From assembly GCA_030549175.1 (NCBI GenBank), contig JAUKUA010000002.1, forward strand, positions 620,001 to 684,000: DNA of 64,000 bases, in the 5' to 3' direction. This DNA comes from Lasiosphaeris hirsuta. Lineage: Eukaryota; Ascomycota; Sordariomycetes; Sordariales; Lasiosphaeriaceae. Shown in pieces: positions 25,100 through 36,629 of the stretch. Every line of letters starts with the position of its first letter. Within the stretch, counting starts at the first letter, position 1. The notes below the pieces were generated by a model that saw nothing but the letters and a program-made list of their open reading frames with translations, was not told the DNA's origin and made no database searches. A program made the translations under genes and the position numbers.

Positions 25100-26700
25100 A
25101 TTTAGTCTTAGCTCCGGAGATCTTTCTAGGTAGCTTAGAAATATCCTTACTATCCTTAGTTTTCTTATTATAATATTTAAGAGTGTTATAGCCTTAACGT
25201 TTATAACGGTAACATCTCTTACTTACCTTATATTTGTTAATTTCGGCTTGTTCTATCTCGGTAATAGCTTCTTTATAAGTTTGTTAATACTTTGTTTAGG
25301 TAGATACCAGAAGATTGTTCTTCTTGTCCTATTATTTCTACTTTAGACCTTTCTTAAGTTTTCCTTTTATAGATATTAGACCGGGACGGGAGCTAGAGGT
25401 ATTAAGTTCCTCTTAATAACTGTCCTTCTTCAAACGTTCCTTACTATTCAAAGTAGACTTTCCTTTTCCCTACTTAGCCTTATGATTAATTTTATAGTTT
25501 TTCATTTTTTCTTTATAAATTAGGCTAATAGTAACAATAACTTTGAGAAAGTCGGTATTGTCAATAAGAAGATATCTCATATACAAATAGATTAAGTCTA
25601 TTATAATGTTAGAGATAGTGTTAGTAACTAGTGATTATAAGGCCTAACTATTAAAATTAACAATATGATTAAGTTCTTAAAACTTTATTACATACTCGTT
25701 TATATCTCTATTATAGGTTAGAGCTTTCATAGCCTCATAGTCCTTAGCTCTTTATACTAGGTTACGGAAGTATTTGACTATGGTAGTAACATAGTTATTC
25801 CATTGATCTATTAAGCTAAGCTTTTCGATCTAAGTCCTTCTTTTTTAATACTATTCGAGGATAATATCTTTAGTAAGAATATCGACAAATCTTATTTTAA
25901 CTTTATCGTCGAGGAAACTTTACTCATAGATATTAAAATACTCCTTAATGAAATGTTATCATATCTTAAATTCGCCCTTGTCCTTTCTATTATATTTTTT
26001 AGGTTTTACCATGGTTACGACGATACCTTGACTACGAGATTCCCAAATCATATTAGTATTGTTACGAATTAGGTTCTAGTTAGTATAAATGAAGTTAAAA
26101 AGAATTACCATAAGGTCACGTAGAGGTAAAGGGCTTCGGAAACCTAGACCCTAAGGTCCTAGAGGTCCTAAGGGACTAGGTAGGCCTCTTAGTGGTCTAG
26201 AGGGACCGGGAGGTAAACTCGTATAATAGAGATTATCGTCGAAGTTATTATCGTTATCTAGAGGAGGTAATGTTCCTATCTTAATATAACGGAAAGGTAA
26301 GTTTCCTCTTATGTTTTTACTTCTCATTCTAACATCAAAGTTTTATATACTATCGACTTGTCTCCAGGCCCGTATTAAGATTTCTCAGGTAGCCCTTCTT
26401 TAGAGGTTACGGTCCGAGAGGAGGTCTTTATCTTAGTCGAAATACCGTGTAGAGGTTGATTTTTTAAACGGTTATAGTAGCTATCATAAGGGTTTAACAG
26501 ATAAGGTTTTTTATAAACGTGTTATAACTCTTTAGATAATCTATTCCTTGTTATAAAACCTTACTCGTATTAACTTTAATATAAGAGTTTCTTTAACAAG
26601 GTTATTAAAGTAGACTTTGAGCTATTTAAATAGTTCTTAGTCCTTCGGAGTCTATAATACTCCTAGTTATTAAAATACCATAAGAGAATTAAGCTAGCTT
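25100..26700 (-). pseudogene. A2 gag with RIP-altered zinc knuckle
   Basis: Minus-strand gag, parallel to A1 and A3. It includes the Gly/Pro/Arg-rich stretch at 26120-26230 that matches 61490-61560. The knuckle (25173-25214) reads C, Y, Y, Y at the four ligand positions, a different combination from A1 and A3 (Y, Y, Y, C). This supports independent RIP of each copy. The start codon was not identified. Confidence 0.72.
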
Positions 26701-27414
26701 TAAGCCGTAGTAGACTAATGGCTAAATTTCACGTTATAATAATCTTATCGAGTTTACTTTTCCTCTTGAATATAAAGAAGTTTCTTAACTCTAACAAGTT
26801 TAGTATATTATTCTTAAGTCTACGTTTTCTATTCTCAGATTTATTATACTTAGCGTAACTTTTATCTAGCAATTTCCTTATGGAAGGTTTTAGTACATAC
26901 GATGACGAGATTAAGAGATTTTTTACGTTAAGTTATTTAGGTAGCGAACTGGGCTAACTTTTAGTTAACCTCGATACCAAAGGTAGTATAAGAGACTTTT
27001 AATTCTTACCAAGTACTTTTAAGGACGTATTAATTTATCTTAACATGTTATATCATCGACTAGTAATTAGTAATTAAGGTAGTAAATATAGAAGTAAGTA
27101 TATCGAGCTTCTTCTTATCTTTATACGTGTTATTAACAAAGAAGTAAAGTTCTTTATAAGCTTTAGCGACTTAATTATAAAGATGAATGAACTATTAAGG
27201 TAGTTTAGTAAGGGTTTTGAAGCTTGATAGGAGTATAGGGAACTTTTTGATAGTTTATATTTTTATCTTAGGAGGTTCCTAGATTATGAGGTCAGTTTTA
27301 AGATTATGTTCGGTTTCTTAACCCCGGAGTACGGCTAAATATGATATAGGATTACCGGTTATTGTAAATGAAGTAGCGGGTAGAGAGGTTGTTTTTGGAT
27401 AAAGAAAGATTATC

Positions 27415-28742
27415 TATAACATAGGCTAGCCTACGAAGGTTTAGGGTATGATAACTATAAGGTAAGATATCAAACGAAGAATTAGATTATAAAGCTTTAA
27501 CCTTTTCTTAACTCTCGATTTAACCGTTTAACAAACTACCCCGATAATTACTATTAGTCTAGTTTAGAGCTTTTACACAACGAACTTAGAGAGTTGATCT
27601 TTATAAGGCTAATAAGTATAAGGTCCGATTTAGAGCTTTAGAATAAAATAGTAAAGAAGTTAACTGTTATAATACAAAGTGATAAAAAGTTAGGGAGAAG
27701 GAGGTTTAAGAAGATAAAATAATTTAACAGAAGATAAGACATAATATTTCGTAGTTATAAGTTAGGAGAAGTAAAAGGGTTCATAAGGTTATATTACCCC
27801 TTAGCTTCACTAAAGTTTAGCTGATAATCTTTCTAGGTTTGTCTAAAGAAAACTAGAGAGCTTCTTTTTCTCGAGGATCCGTCGTAGTATACCTGTCCTA
27901 CTTATGGAAGGCTATATATAAGATATAAGGATACTAAAATATCTAAAAGATCTTTCTAACCGCCCGTCGGTCCCGAATCTCCTTTCTAGCTACCTATCTC
28001 TCACGTCTTATAAATCAGCGGCTATAAGCTAAGTGAAGCCGGCCTATTACGTGTTAGTCCATGGCCGGTATTAGTACTTATCTATACAGCTCTAGTGGCA
28101 TAGTATCTATTGTTGTAGATGTTCCTTTATGTCCTTAGTACTTATGTTAGCTATAGTACTGTTAGGTTAATCCCCTGGTCGGCTATTATAGTAACAGTTC
28201 CCTTTATAACTTACACGTGGGGGTCGTGGCCACCTGTTACTACTAAAGCTAGACTCCGGAGAACGTCGGGTTTTAAGTCTTCCAAAGAGATACTAGCGAT
28301 AGCGGGAAGGTCCATGATTCGAAAGACTAGTTATAAAGTCCGGGCTGACTATGTAGGCCCTGACCACGATACTAAGATTAAATGGCTTGTCCATGACAAA
28401 TCTAAAGTCTAATGACGTTACCTAGTACGGGTAAGGTCCGTTGTATAGCTACTCTGGCTTATGAGTGGTTCTGGGCATTCCATCGTGACCCGTGGGTACT
28501 TATGAGAATCCGCTGACCTACGTACCGGCTGAGTAGGCCATAAGCCACACGTGGGATCATATCCCGAGGTTAAGTTACGTTGTGGCCATCTTTTGTGATA
28601 GTTCCCTTATTCACGTGATCTATGACGGATGTTCGTGGGTCAATGGGTATATACTTCTTATGTATAGTTCGTGCCGCTGGTGTAAGGCTCGGTCAAGGAG
28701 GTCAGTGACCCTGTTGACCTAGGTGAGCTTACTAGTGTAACA
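27415..28742 (-). repeat. A2 5' LTR (1,328 bp)
   Basis: The + strand starts TATAACATAGGC and ends ACTAGTGTAACA, followed by target duplication GTTAT. Just inside (27414 downward) the sense strand reads GATAATCTTTCTTTATC, the same as after the A1 LTR at 60260, and marks the primer-binding region. Confidence 0.95.
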
Positions 28743-28747
28743 GTTAT

Positions 28748-29387
28748 AAATAGAAAATAACGTTTCAAACTTATTACGGCCTTTTTAAGTTTAAAGTAAT
28801 ATCTTTCGGCCTTACTAATACTCTTACTACCTTCTAAGACATAATAAATTATATCTTTCAAGATCTTATCAATTAAAGCCTCTTATTTTATATTAACGAC
28901 CTCCTTATTTATATAAGCTCTAAAGAAGAATATAACAAAATTGTTATTAAAGTTCTTAAGTAACTTTAAAAGTATAACCTCGTTATTAACCCCTTTAAAT
29001 ACGTATAAGATACTAAGGAACTAAAATATCTAGGTTATATTATTAGTACTAAAGATATTATAATATCAAAAGATGAAGTAAAATGTATCCTTTTATAAAA
29101 ATAGCTAAGATCAGTAAAAGAAGTTTAACAATTTAATAGATTTATAAACTTCTATAGGTATTATATCAGAGGCTACTTACATATTACTAAACTACTTACT
29201 AATTCTACTAACCTAACTTAGAAATCTTAGACGTAAAATAATCAGATGAATATAACGTTTAAAATATTAAAGAAAACCTTTACTAAAACCCCTATTTTAG
29301 TTTATTTCGACCTTAGTAAACTACCTATTATCGAACCTAACACTTTAAACTATATATTAGAAAGAATAATATTATAGAAGTATTATT
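28748..29387 (+). mobile_element. Element A3, RT to RNase H segment; right end truncated
   Basis: It continues the A3 RT frame from 20020 (KWKITF...SFGLTN, then the end of RT and an RNase H start with FDLSKLPII near 29307). The reading stops abruptly at about 29387, where composition changes to CpG-rich sequence. The rest of A3 pol and its 3' LTR are not seen in the window. Confidence 0.85.
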
Positions 29388-30545
29388 TGTGACGGCTTGC
29401 CCACCTCCGGAAGGTGCGACACACACCTGCCATTTCCGACACCTGCCAAGTCGGGAAAATCTCGGCTGCGCCGCACCACGCTACGCTCACGGCCCATAAA
29501 GAGAGCCTAGTCGCCCAATGTACCTCCAAGTCCCTCCAAATGTCACTCTTCTACCCCACCCTCTCTTTTTCGCCAAGTCCCAGCCAACGGCTCGGCCCCG
29601 ACCAAAGGCTCTCATCGCTGCGAATTGCATCGTTCAGACACCAATACGTATACCATTAAAACCTCCGGCACGCTTCGGTTCGTGCTCTCCAGCCTAGTAA
29701 GTTTCGACATTCGCTAACTCCGTGAACATACTCAGAACAGCTACAGACGGAGCATCGCAAGCCAAAGCACATCGTCTTTAAACAGGCAAGCTCCAGCGTG
29801 CACCTACCCAGGCAGCCACGCGCAAAGGACTGTAAGCAAAAAAGCTGGTCCGGCACCAGCAAGCCTCAGGGTCAGAGTTGAATCTGCCGGAATTGGGAGC
29901 AGCCCATACACCGACACACTTACCTGTGCAGGACAGCCTCAGCCGGACAGGGTCCGTTGGGCTACATACTCCTTCGCGACGGGAAAGGGTCACCGGAGGG
30001 TACGTTACGGCTTGAAAGGAATAGACAGGGACGACCACACTTTCCAGATCCAGCACAAGAAGCTACGTATAACTCACACTTTCCAAACACGGCACCAGGC
30101 AATTACATGTTCACAATAACCTCACCAAAGAGTGCATCCTACTAGGGAAGGTATGGGAAAGGAGGCGGCTAGGCAATTCACACTTTCCAGACATAGCACG
30201 GAAGATTGCATTCTTACGATGGTACGTCCTATTGGGAAAATATCAAGAGACGGCCAGGCAGACAACACTTTCCAAACACAGTAAGACAAGTACCATATTC
30301 CATTTCGGGGATACATGTTACATATTCAACAGTAGTGTTGACCACTTACCTGACTCAGACTACCTCCGTTCAACCAATACATTATCAACCATGATAAGAA
30401 TACTATTAGTCTATACTAGGCATAGAATGCAAGATTCAGGAGAAGCGCACCCACATTGGAGCCAACGCCACAACGGAATCTCTGAATTGCCTAACAAGGA
30501 AGGTCTGGTACCTCCAAGAAGGCTCAGGGGCCCCCTTATGGCTTA
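29388..30545. other. Less mutated segment with recurring ACACTTTCCA motif; no gene recognised
   Basis: It starts TGTGACGGCTTGCC right at the break in A3. CpG, CpA and TpG are all present at ordinary levels, unlike both sides. The motif ACACTTTCCA(G/A) recurs at 30037, 30076, 30180 and 30265, each time followed by a CA-rich tail, with similar sequence (GGC.AGGCA) before three of them. Short open frames exist on both strands but none looks like a known protein. It could be the LTR or leader of another retrotransposon; no second copy lies in the window to prove that. Confidence 0.4.
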
Positions 30546-32223
30546 ACCAAGGCCAAGGACTACCTTGAGCTAAACAAGAATAACATAGGATAGGGAGTTA
30601 CTAGGCGACAGGCAGCAGTAGTCCATATACAACGACGGCAGTAAGGATAGTACCAGGGTTGACCAAACCAACCAATAAGTAAGGAGGAGAGCATTAGATT
30701 CGTGAGCTAAGGCATATAGACAGCATGGCAATCAGCCAAGCATAACATCTGTCTAAGAGAGCTAGTCCCTAGGAACCAATAAAGGGCCAACTAGGAAGCT
30801 AGCAAGTAAGGAACAAGGAGGAGTAGAATCTCCTGACACTTTACTCTTAACAAAAATGACTTAGGTCTACTTCTTAGCCAACTGAGGGTAGGAATTAAGG
30901 TACTAACAGCAAGTACATTTAAGGGATACCTATGACATAGGGATATCCCCTTCTTTGCTAGCATAGGGACTTGCTTAGTAGTGGGGCAATCAACTGACAA
31001 ATCATATTAAAAAGGATAAGAGGAGAGGGGGAGTTAACAGTATAAGAATGGGCCCCTTACATGTCACACCGGTCTATGATTAAGTATAGGTATTTATCGC
31101 CAAAGATGCTCTTACGTCAAAGTGAGCCGTCAGGGACCAACAGATGTAGATAGGTTATCCTACCCCAAAGCAGATACCTCAAACTAGGGTATATATCCCT
31201 ACCTCCGCTACATACTTCCTATATAAGTATATATAAAAACTCTAGTTATCTTAATAAAAGCTAAGAGCTAGTATAATCTTCCTAATGACAATATAACTAG
31301 AGATGGGATTAATCAACTTTAAACTACCCCCTAAAAGAATGTCTAAACATAATATCTTAAGACTAAAGTTCAAAGCTAATCTAACTAAGTAACTTCTTAG
31401 TCTACATGGAACTAAAGCAATACCACCCCAGAACAGTCAGATTCTTCCAAGTAGTATAGTTAGTAATGTGAGCCATATTCTAGGTATGTTCTCAGAGATA
31501 GTTCCTTAGAAACTAACCTCTCTACTTATAATTCTTAGAAGATTAAATGTTTAGATTTAATAACTTCAGCCAGATTAACCTCCTCAGTACCAATACACAG
31601 AGTGACAAATGTCTAAGTTACAATAAAGACTAGATAGTACCGGCTTAGATACCCTTGTCCCTAGCTAGAGAGGGTTGGAGTAACAAAGTTCTAGATCCTA
31701 TGTTTAAACTTATTGTAAGGCAGCCATACCTAACAGGTAGTAAAGGTAAGAGCAAGACCTAGCTAAGATTGTTAGATAAGCTGACTTAGATTTATAAGTA
31801 AAGTAATTATAACATATATCAACAATATGTCAACCTAGCATAAGCTTTACTTCATAGCTCTAAGTAAAGTATTAAATCTCACTCCTTTATTAAGCCTACT
31901 GGAGCTTGTAGAGAAATGGCATCGGCTCTTGTATATAGGGCCACTTCTACCCTAATCCCTATGCCAAATCGCTCCAGCAGTAACAACTAGGGTATAGAGT
32001 TCAAGCCCCACACATCAAAACAGGCAGGGCATGATCCGGCCCAGTACTCACCAGGTTAAGGCTAAACAACACTATCATAACACAAGGTAATATACTAATA
32101 CATAGATACCTAGGTAACATAGTAACACAAATATATAGAACATAATAAACACCCCAGAATCCTATTCATCAGCTTCTAAGATTACCAATAACATAATCAA
32201 ACCCATCTCTATTTCCACACCTA
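30546..32223. other. Degraded, CpG-poor sequence, possibly coding relic on + strand
   Basis: No intact gene. A + strand frame from about 30545 to 31500 is interrupted almost only by TAG/TAA, which hints at a RIPped coding region, but no domain is recognisable. CpG is rare from about 30700 to 32200, in contrast to the transposon that follows. The same sequence context resumes at 34088 after the pogo-like element. Confidence 0.35.
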
Positions 32224-34085
32224 ACGTACTTTATAAGCGAGTACGCCATATAAGCGAGTACGCCACTTTTCCCAACCCAACCATAACTATCCTCAATTAC
32301 ATAACCACAACGTTAGGAAATAACAATAACTAAATCAGAAACAGATGAATCAGACGATTCTACAGCCTCCTTACAAGTACACGCATTATAGCCAGGCTTG
32401 CCGCACACCCCACAACACCGAATCTTCGTACGAGACCCCCCTACTCTACTACCACTTTGTCATATTTCTTAGGCTAACTACTCACCCACAGCCTTCTGAT
32501 CTAGTAGATCCTATGCCTCCTGTACAGTAAGTAACCCTCCAAGCCACACACATGTTTTTTTAGCCCTCTATCACTTACTAAGCCTCTCATTGGCCTTACA
32601 TAGTATCGAGACCTTAGTACGTAAAAGAGCTACCTCGTACATTACAGCTATTATACCTTTGGCTAGTCGATCTACAGTAGTGAACATTGGAGTTAGAGAG
32701 CTGCCTTGATAGTTAGAAATTCGAGTTTTAATAAGTACTAATTGTAAGGTAGCCTCTCGAGGGTTGTGTAACGTTTAGAAGACCTAAGGTAGTATAGTGG
32801 CTAGGTCTGGTACTAGGGGTGTTAAGGTTCGAATATATATATCTAACTTCGATATCACCCTTTCTAGGTCGTACGGTATAAGGCCAGCTCCGGCAAAGCC
32901 TCCCTAGATATTCTTTTCTATGATTAAAGTAGAAAACGCTTCTTTAAACCTACAAAGAAACTCTAGCTTATTGATATGTATAATACTTATCCGTATATAC
33001 TACTCAACCTCATGACCATATACCTTCTTTAACAGCTTAAAGTAGCTAATATCTAGTGGCTGAAGTAGGTATAAGGTGTGTGGAGGTATATAGAACATAA
33101 TGATGTTCTGTTCCTAGTAGTAGGTTTTGAATTCTTCGGAGTAGTGGCTCTCGTAGCCGTCAAGGATTAGAAGCTGATATTTATCCTTTATACGAGACAT
33201 AGTGTGTAGATCGAAGTACCGAATCTAATCTATACCTTTTTCATTTATAGTTTAGCTATTATTAGTTATTATAATATATTAGGTAGTCGGAAGGTCACAT
33301 TCTTTATACTAGTTAATAAGGTAATATTACGTAGTTAAGATGATAAATGGTAAGATAGCCTAGCCTTAAGTATTTATCTCCTAGATGACTATAACCTACT
33401 CTCGATTACTAAGCTAAGCTTATTTAGCCCTACCACGGCTATCTAAGGTAGTAACTACCATAGTAGGAGTAATAATACCTATCATAAAGCTAGTCTCGTC
33501 GAAATTATAGGTATCTTTATCAAGGATACCATACTTAGCCTTTATATTATGTACAAGGGTAAACCACTCGCTAATAATCTTCGGATCTTCGTATTTAGCC
33601 CTTTGGTAGTCGTATTTACGCGATAAACGTGTCCGGAGCTCTGGTTGACGTTTAACGAAGTTATGAGCCTAGAGCTTACCGATAGGGGTCGTGTCGCGTT
33701 CGCGTAATAGTCGGTTGGCCATATCTTCTACGTAACAAAGCCGAGGGCGGAATACGTGTGTACATAGCTCGATTATATACTGAACAATCGTATTCTCTTC
33801 TAAATCGGTCAGTTTACGTGAGTTGGCTGGAATATCACGTCGTGCAGGCCGGCCGGCGCGTCGGCATCGAAGGGTATCTTTATCGACGTCGTAGATCCGA
33901 GCTATAGCTCGGACTTTAAGTTTTGGGTCTTTTTGAAGAGCTCTGAGGGCTAGGTTTATCCTAGCCTCGTACGAGGGTGTTGCTATCGTTCGTTGTGGTA
34001 GAATTTGGTGTTTTGTATAAAGGTGGGGTGTCGCGTTGAAAAGTGGCATACTCGCTTATATAGCGCACTCACTTATAAAGTACGT
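32224..34085 (-). mobile_element. Pogo/Fot1-like Tc1-mariner transposon (1,862 bp), TSD TA
   Basis: Terminal inverted repeats start ACGTACTTTATAAG at 32224 and, reversed, at 34085, and extend for about 45-50 bp with a few mismatches. Within the left TIR TATAAGCGAGTACGCC is doubled. The element is flanked by TA (32222-32223 and 34086-34087), the target duplication of this superfamily. It encodes one transposase frame on the minus strand filling almost the whole element. Confidence 0.94.
32330..34049 (-). pseudogene. Pogo-type DDE transposase, RIP-inactivated
   Basis: A nuclear enzyme that would cut and paste the element. The ATG at 34049 opens a 126-codon intact stretch containing a psq/CENP-B type helix-turn-helix (RAIARIYDVDKDTLR). 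It ends at a TAG that replaces TGG (KL.AHNF). The frame then stays collinear for 573 codons to TAG at 32330. The DDE triad is visible: first Asp in YNFDETSFM (about 33485-33510), second in LLILDGYESHY (about 33143-33172), third in LLQPLDISYF (about 33045-33070). The C-terminus has a zinc knuckle-like CCGVCGKPGYNACTCK (about 32385-32435). I count more than ten in-frame stops, all TAG or TAA, and no frameshift. Family length fits (about 550-600 aa). Confidence 0.93.
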
Positions 34086-34087
34086 TA

Positions 34088-34320
34088 CCCCATTTTACTT
34101 TTAGCTTCCCTCCCTACAACCTACCAAGTAAACATCTCAACATAAGACTAGTCCTCCCAAGATACCACTACCAACAGCCATACTAAGTACTACCCCAAAT
34201 AGCTTATACAGGTCAACAAGGGTTAATACCATTGCCACTAAGTCAAGCCATCAGTAGCTAGGCCCCGAAAAACCTAGCCCACAAAAAGGCTCTATATAGA
34301 AATCAACATAGACAGACACT
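34088..34320. other. CpG-poor spacer, nothing recognised
   Basis: AT-rich, CpG-poor sequence continuous with 30546-32221 across the pogo-like insertion. No gene or repeat was seen. Confidence 0.4.
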
Positions 34321-36629
34321 ATAAATGACAGCAGGGGTATATACACTACTAAACAACCAAGGCTAAGGGCCATTTAGAGTAGTACACCGGCTGGCCATAC
34401 TACCTACCCTCTTAACAAAAGGAGGCTTAAAAGGCAGAGTCCATTACTAACCAAAGATAAGCCCGGTAACATGACCCCTACAAAACCTCTTTACCAGCTA
34501 CTTACCCATACATTAGCTAAAAGTCCTGGTACTAATCAGTAGGAGCTGGCCTGTCCACAGAGCTAATAAGATTTGACACCAAGAGGTAATAACCATAAAG
34601 TTCACAACCACAGACAGTTACAAGGCCCTCAGGTAAGACCTGTAAAACCCATTGATTTAGAAACCTCAAGGGAGATCCCAACAGACGATTACAGAGCATA
34701 TAGCTTTTATGCTAAGTACCTCTTTTAGCTAACAGAGATAGCATGGAGGTGGATTCCCAAGGACAACATATCCTTTGAGGCCTTGTTCAAGAGTAACTTT
34801 AGCTTCTCAGACACAGACAAGAGTACGATTATGCTATGGCTATGCCTTGGATCATACATGACTACACTCAGGAAATGGCCATAGTACAGAGACAGCCAGG
34901 CCATCCTCTCTAACCCACAATGACACTACTTAAATACACCAAGACCAAAAAGATAAATAATACCATATCAAGTCAAAGCGATTCTCTCTCCAACACTAGT
35001 AATGATGATGATGGTAATAATCTTTCTGAAGGTACCAAGACTAACAGTAACTTTAATATTACTAATAGAGGAGGGAGCAAGTAGAATAGCCAGGCCCATG
35101 GTAGGGCCCCTTGTTAGTTGTCTCTCTAAAAGTAATAGTTGTGGTCATATGTGAAGGAGAATAAAGATTGGTCATGGATTGCCAGCCAACTAGGTCAGTC
35201 TAAGAATGTTATGAAGTAACATTAGGGAAAGATAAGCTAGGGGCCATGAGGACATGTATAAAGACATCATGTAGTACTTCTCACTCCTATTTGTTTTGGA
35301 GTGAAGGCCTTATTGTCAGCGTTTCTGTTTGGCCATCCACATGGCGATGCATTTTGTTAGGGCTGGGGCTTTATTAATAAAAGGAGTGACTGTTCTCAAA
35401 GGTAACGACTGTGACAACTTCTCTCCTACATCATCTTACTGCGTTTGTGCCATGGCCACTGCTCCTAATTGCCTTAACCCTAACCATAGCCTGCCTCATT
35501 ACACTATTGCTGACTCCTTAGGCATCTCATGAAGGGGGCAGTGGTGGTGGCCTTGCTGGCCCTTTTGATCTAACTGCATGAACAACATCATGAGGCTCCT
35601 CACCCCTATTCACTCTGAGGTATAGGTATTACTGTCAGCGTTTCTGTTTGTCTGTCTGCATGGCAGCATAGTGCCTCTAAAGCTTTGTTAATAAAAGGAG
35701 TAGTTTCCTACCTCCCTCTCAAAGGTAACAGCTATGATAGCTTGCTTTCTATATCTATCTTAATATCCATAACCACTATTTCTTATCATAACAGCCTAGG
35801 CTAGCATTTACTTCATAATATCTGACTCCCTAATCTTAGTAGTTAATAGTAGCTACTATTTAAGAGAATAGTTATTCTATTTAAGGCCTATAGTAAGCCT
35901 AGGACTTACTGATTTATCTAGTATAAGTATATGTTTAGAGGGACCTAATGTTATTTTAACAAGTGTGGCTAGGAGCCTTATGATCTAGTATAGGCTAAGA
36001 AATATGTTACTTATGTCCTAGCTCCTGATAGTAAGGATATCCTTACAGATTTAAAACTATATAGGCTTTATTAACAGAAGTACTATCTTTACTTTATCAA
36101 AGACTATAGAGGTAACCTATACTACTGATATACCTAGAAATATCACTTTGAAGGGGTATATATATGGTGTAAAGTTAAGGATGAGATTGATAAAGTAGAT
36201 AATGATAGGCTTATCCTTTGGGCCATAGTTAAGTAAGCTAGTATTACTGATTTCTTTTAACCAATAGTATATGTGGGCTTAGAGAAGAATGGGAAGGAAT
36301 CAAGTGGGACACTAGGTAGTGGGCCAATGATTCAAATGCCAATAGGCCTGGGTTTAGGTCTCCCTCTTACCTCATAGGTAAGTGGACCACCCTGACCCAA
36401 CAGGAAGATCATAGCATTCTACTTATATATCAAGAAGTAGCAGGGCATAGGGGAGAAGGTAGAGACAGACTGGACCTAGGTGGACACTAGTGCCTAAGAA
36501 CATAGGGGTTAGTACTTGGTGGACTATTGGAATCTTAGGCTGTGACATGGCACACATGTATTTAGTTTCTGGCAGTTCTTGAATGTTTTTATGGTTTGCA
36601 AAGATGTGCTGTCGGCTTTCTGCAGGTGC
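34321..36629 (+). repeat. Segmental repeat, copy 1 (contiguous, heavily decayed)
   Basis: It matches 44443-45078 over 34321-34945 and 40877-42927 over 34945-36629, ending at the shared TCTGCAGGTGC-like boundary. Copy 1 carries both CpG to TpG/CpA and CpA/TpG to TpA changes relative to copy 2; for example GGAGCGAAGG becomes GGAGTGAAGG and ATCAATAAAAGG becomes ATTAATAAAAGG. In copy 2 one can read an Asp/Ser-rich acidic stretch and a later conserved-looking frame (TWEYHF, WTWVDA), but I do not recognise the protein. It could be an unclassified transposon or a duplicated gene segment. Confidence 0.8.

Larger units (their letters stand above)
20021..28742 (-). mobile_element. Element A2: complete Ty3/gypsy chromovirus, 8.72 kb, RIP-degraded
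   Basis: A full element in reverse orientation, with 1,328-bp LTRs at 20021-21348 and 27415-28742 and target duplication GTTAT at 20016-20020 and 28743-28747. Excising it rejoins the RT frame of A3. In sense the order is LTR, primer-site region (GATAATCTTTC), gag with CCHC knuckle, protease, RT, RNase H, integrase, chromodomain, polypurine tract, LTR. Coding parts are collinear but full of TAG/TAA codons. Confidence 0.96.

Noticed and set aside
28119..28412. Recurring ~70-97 codon frames within family A LTRs (also at 33 and 59105)
   Set aside because: They lie wholly in LTR sequence, differ in strand and frame between copies and show no domain; CpG-rich LTRs stay open by chance.
29388..29410. 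TGTGACGGCTTGCC as the start of a third LTR family
   Set aside because: No partner LTR, primer site or target duplication was found in the window; kept only as a possibility in the feature note.
31915..32010. Possible tRNA with GAGTTCAAGCCCC resembling a B-box
   Set aside because: No acceptor or T-stem pairing fits.
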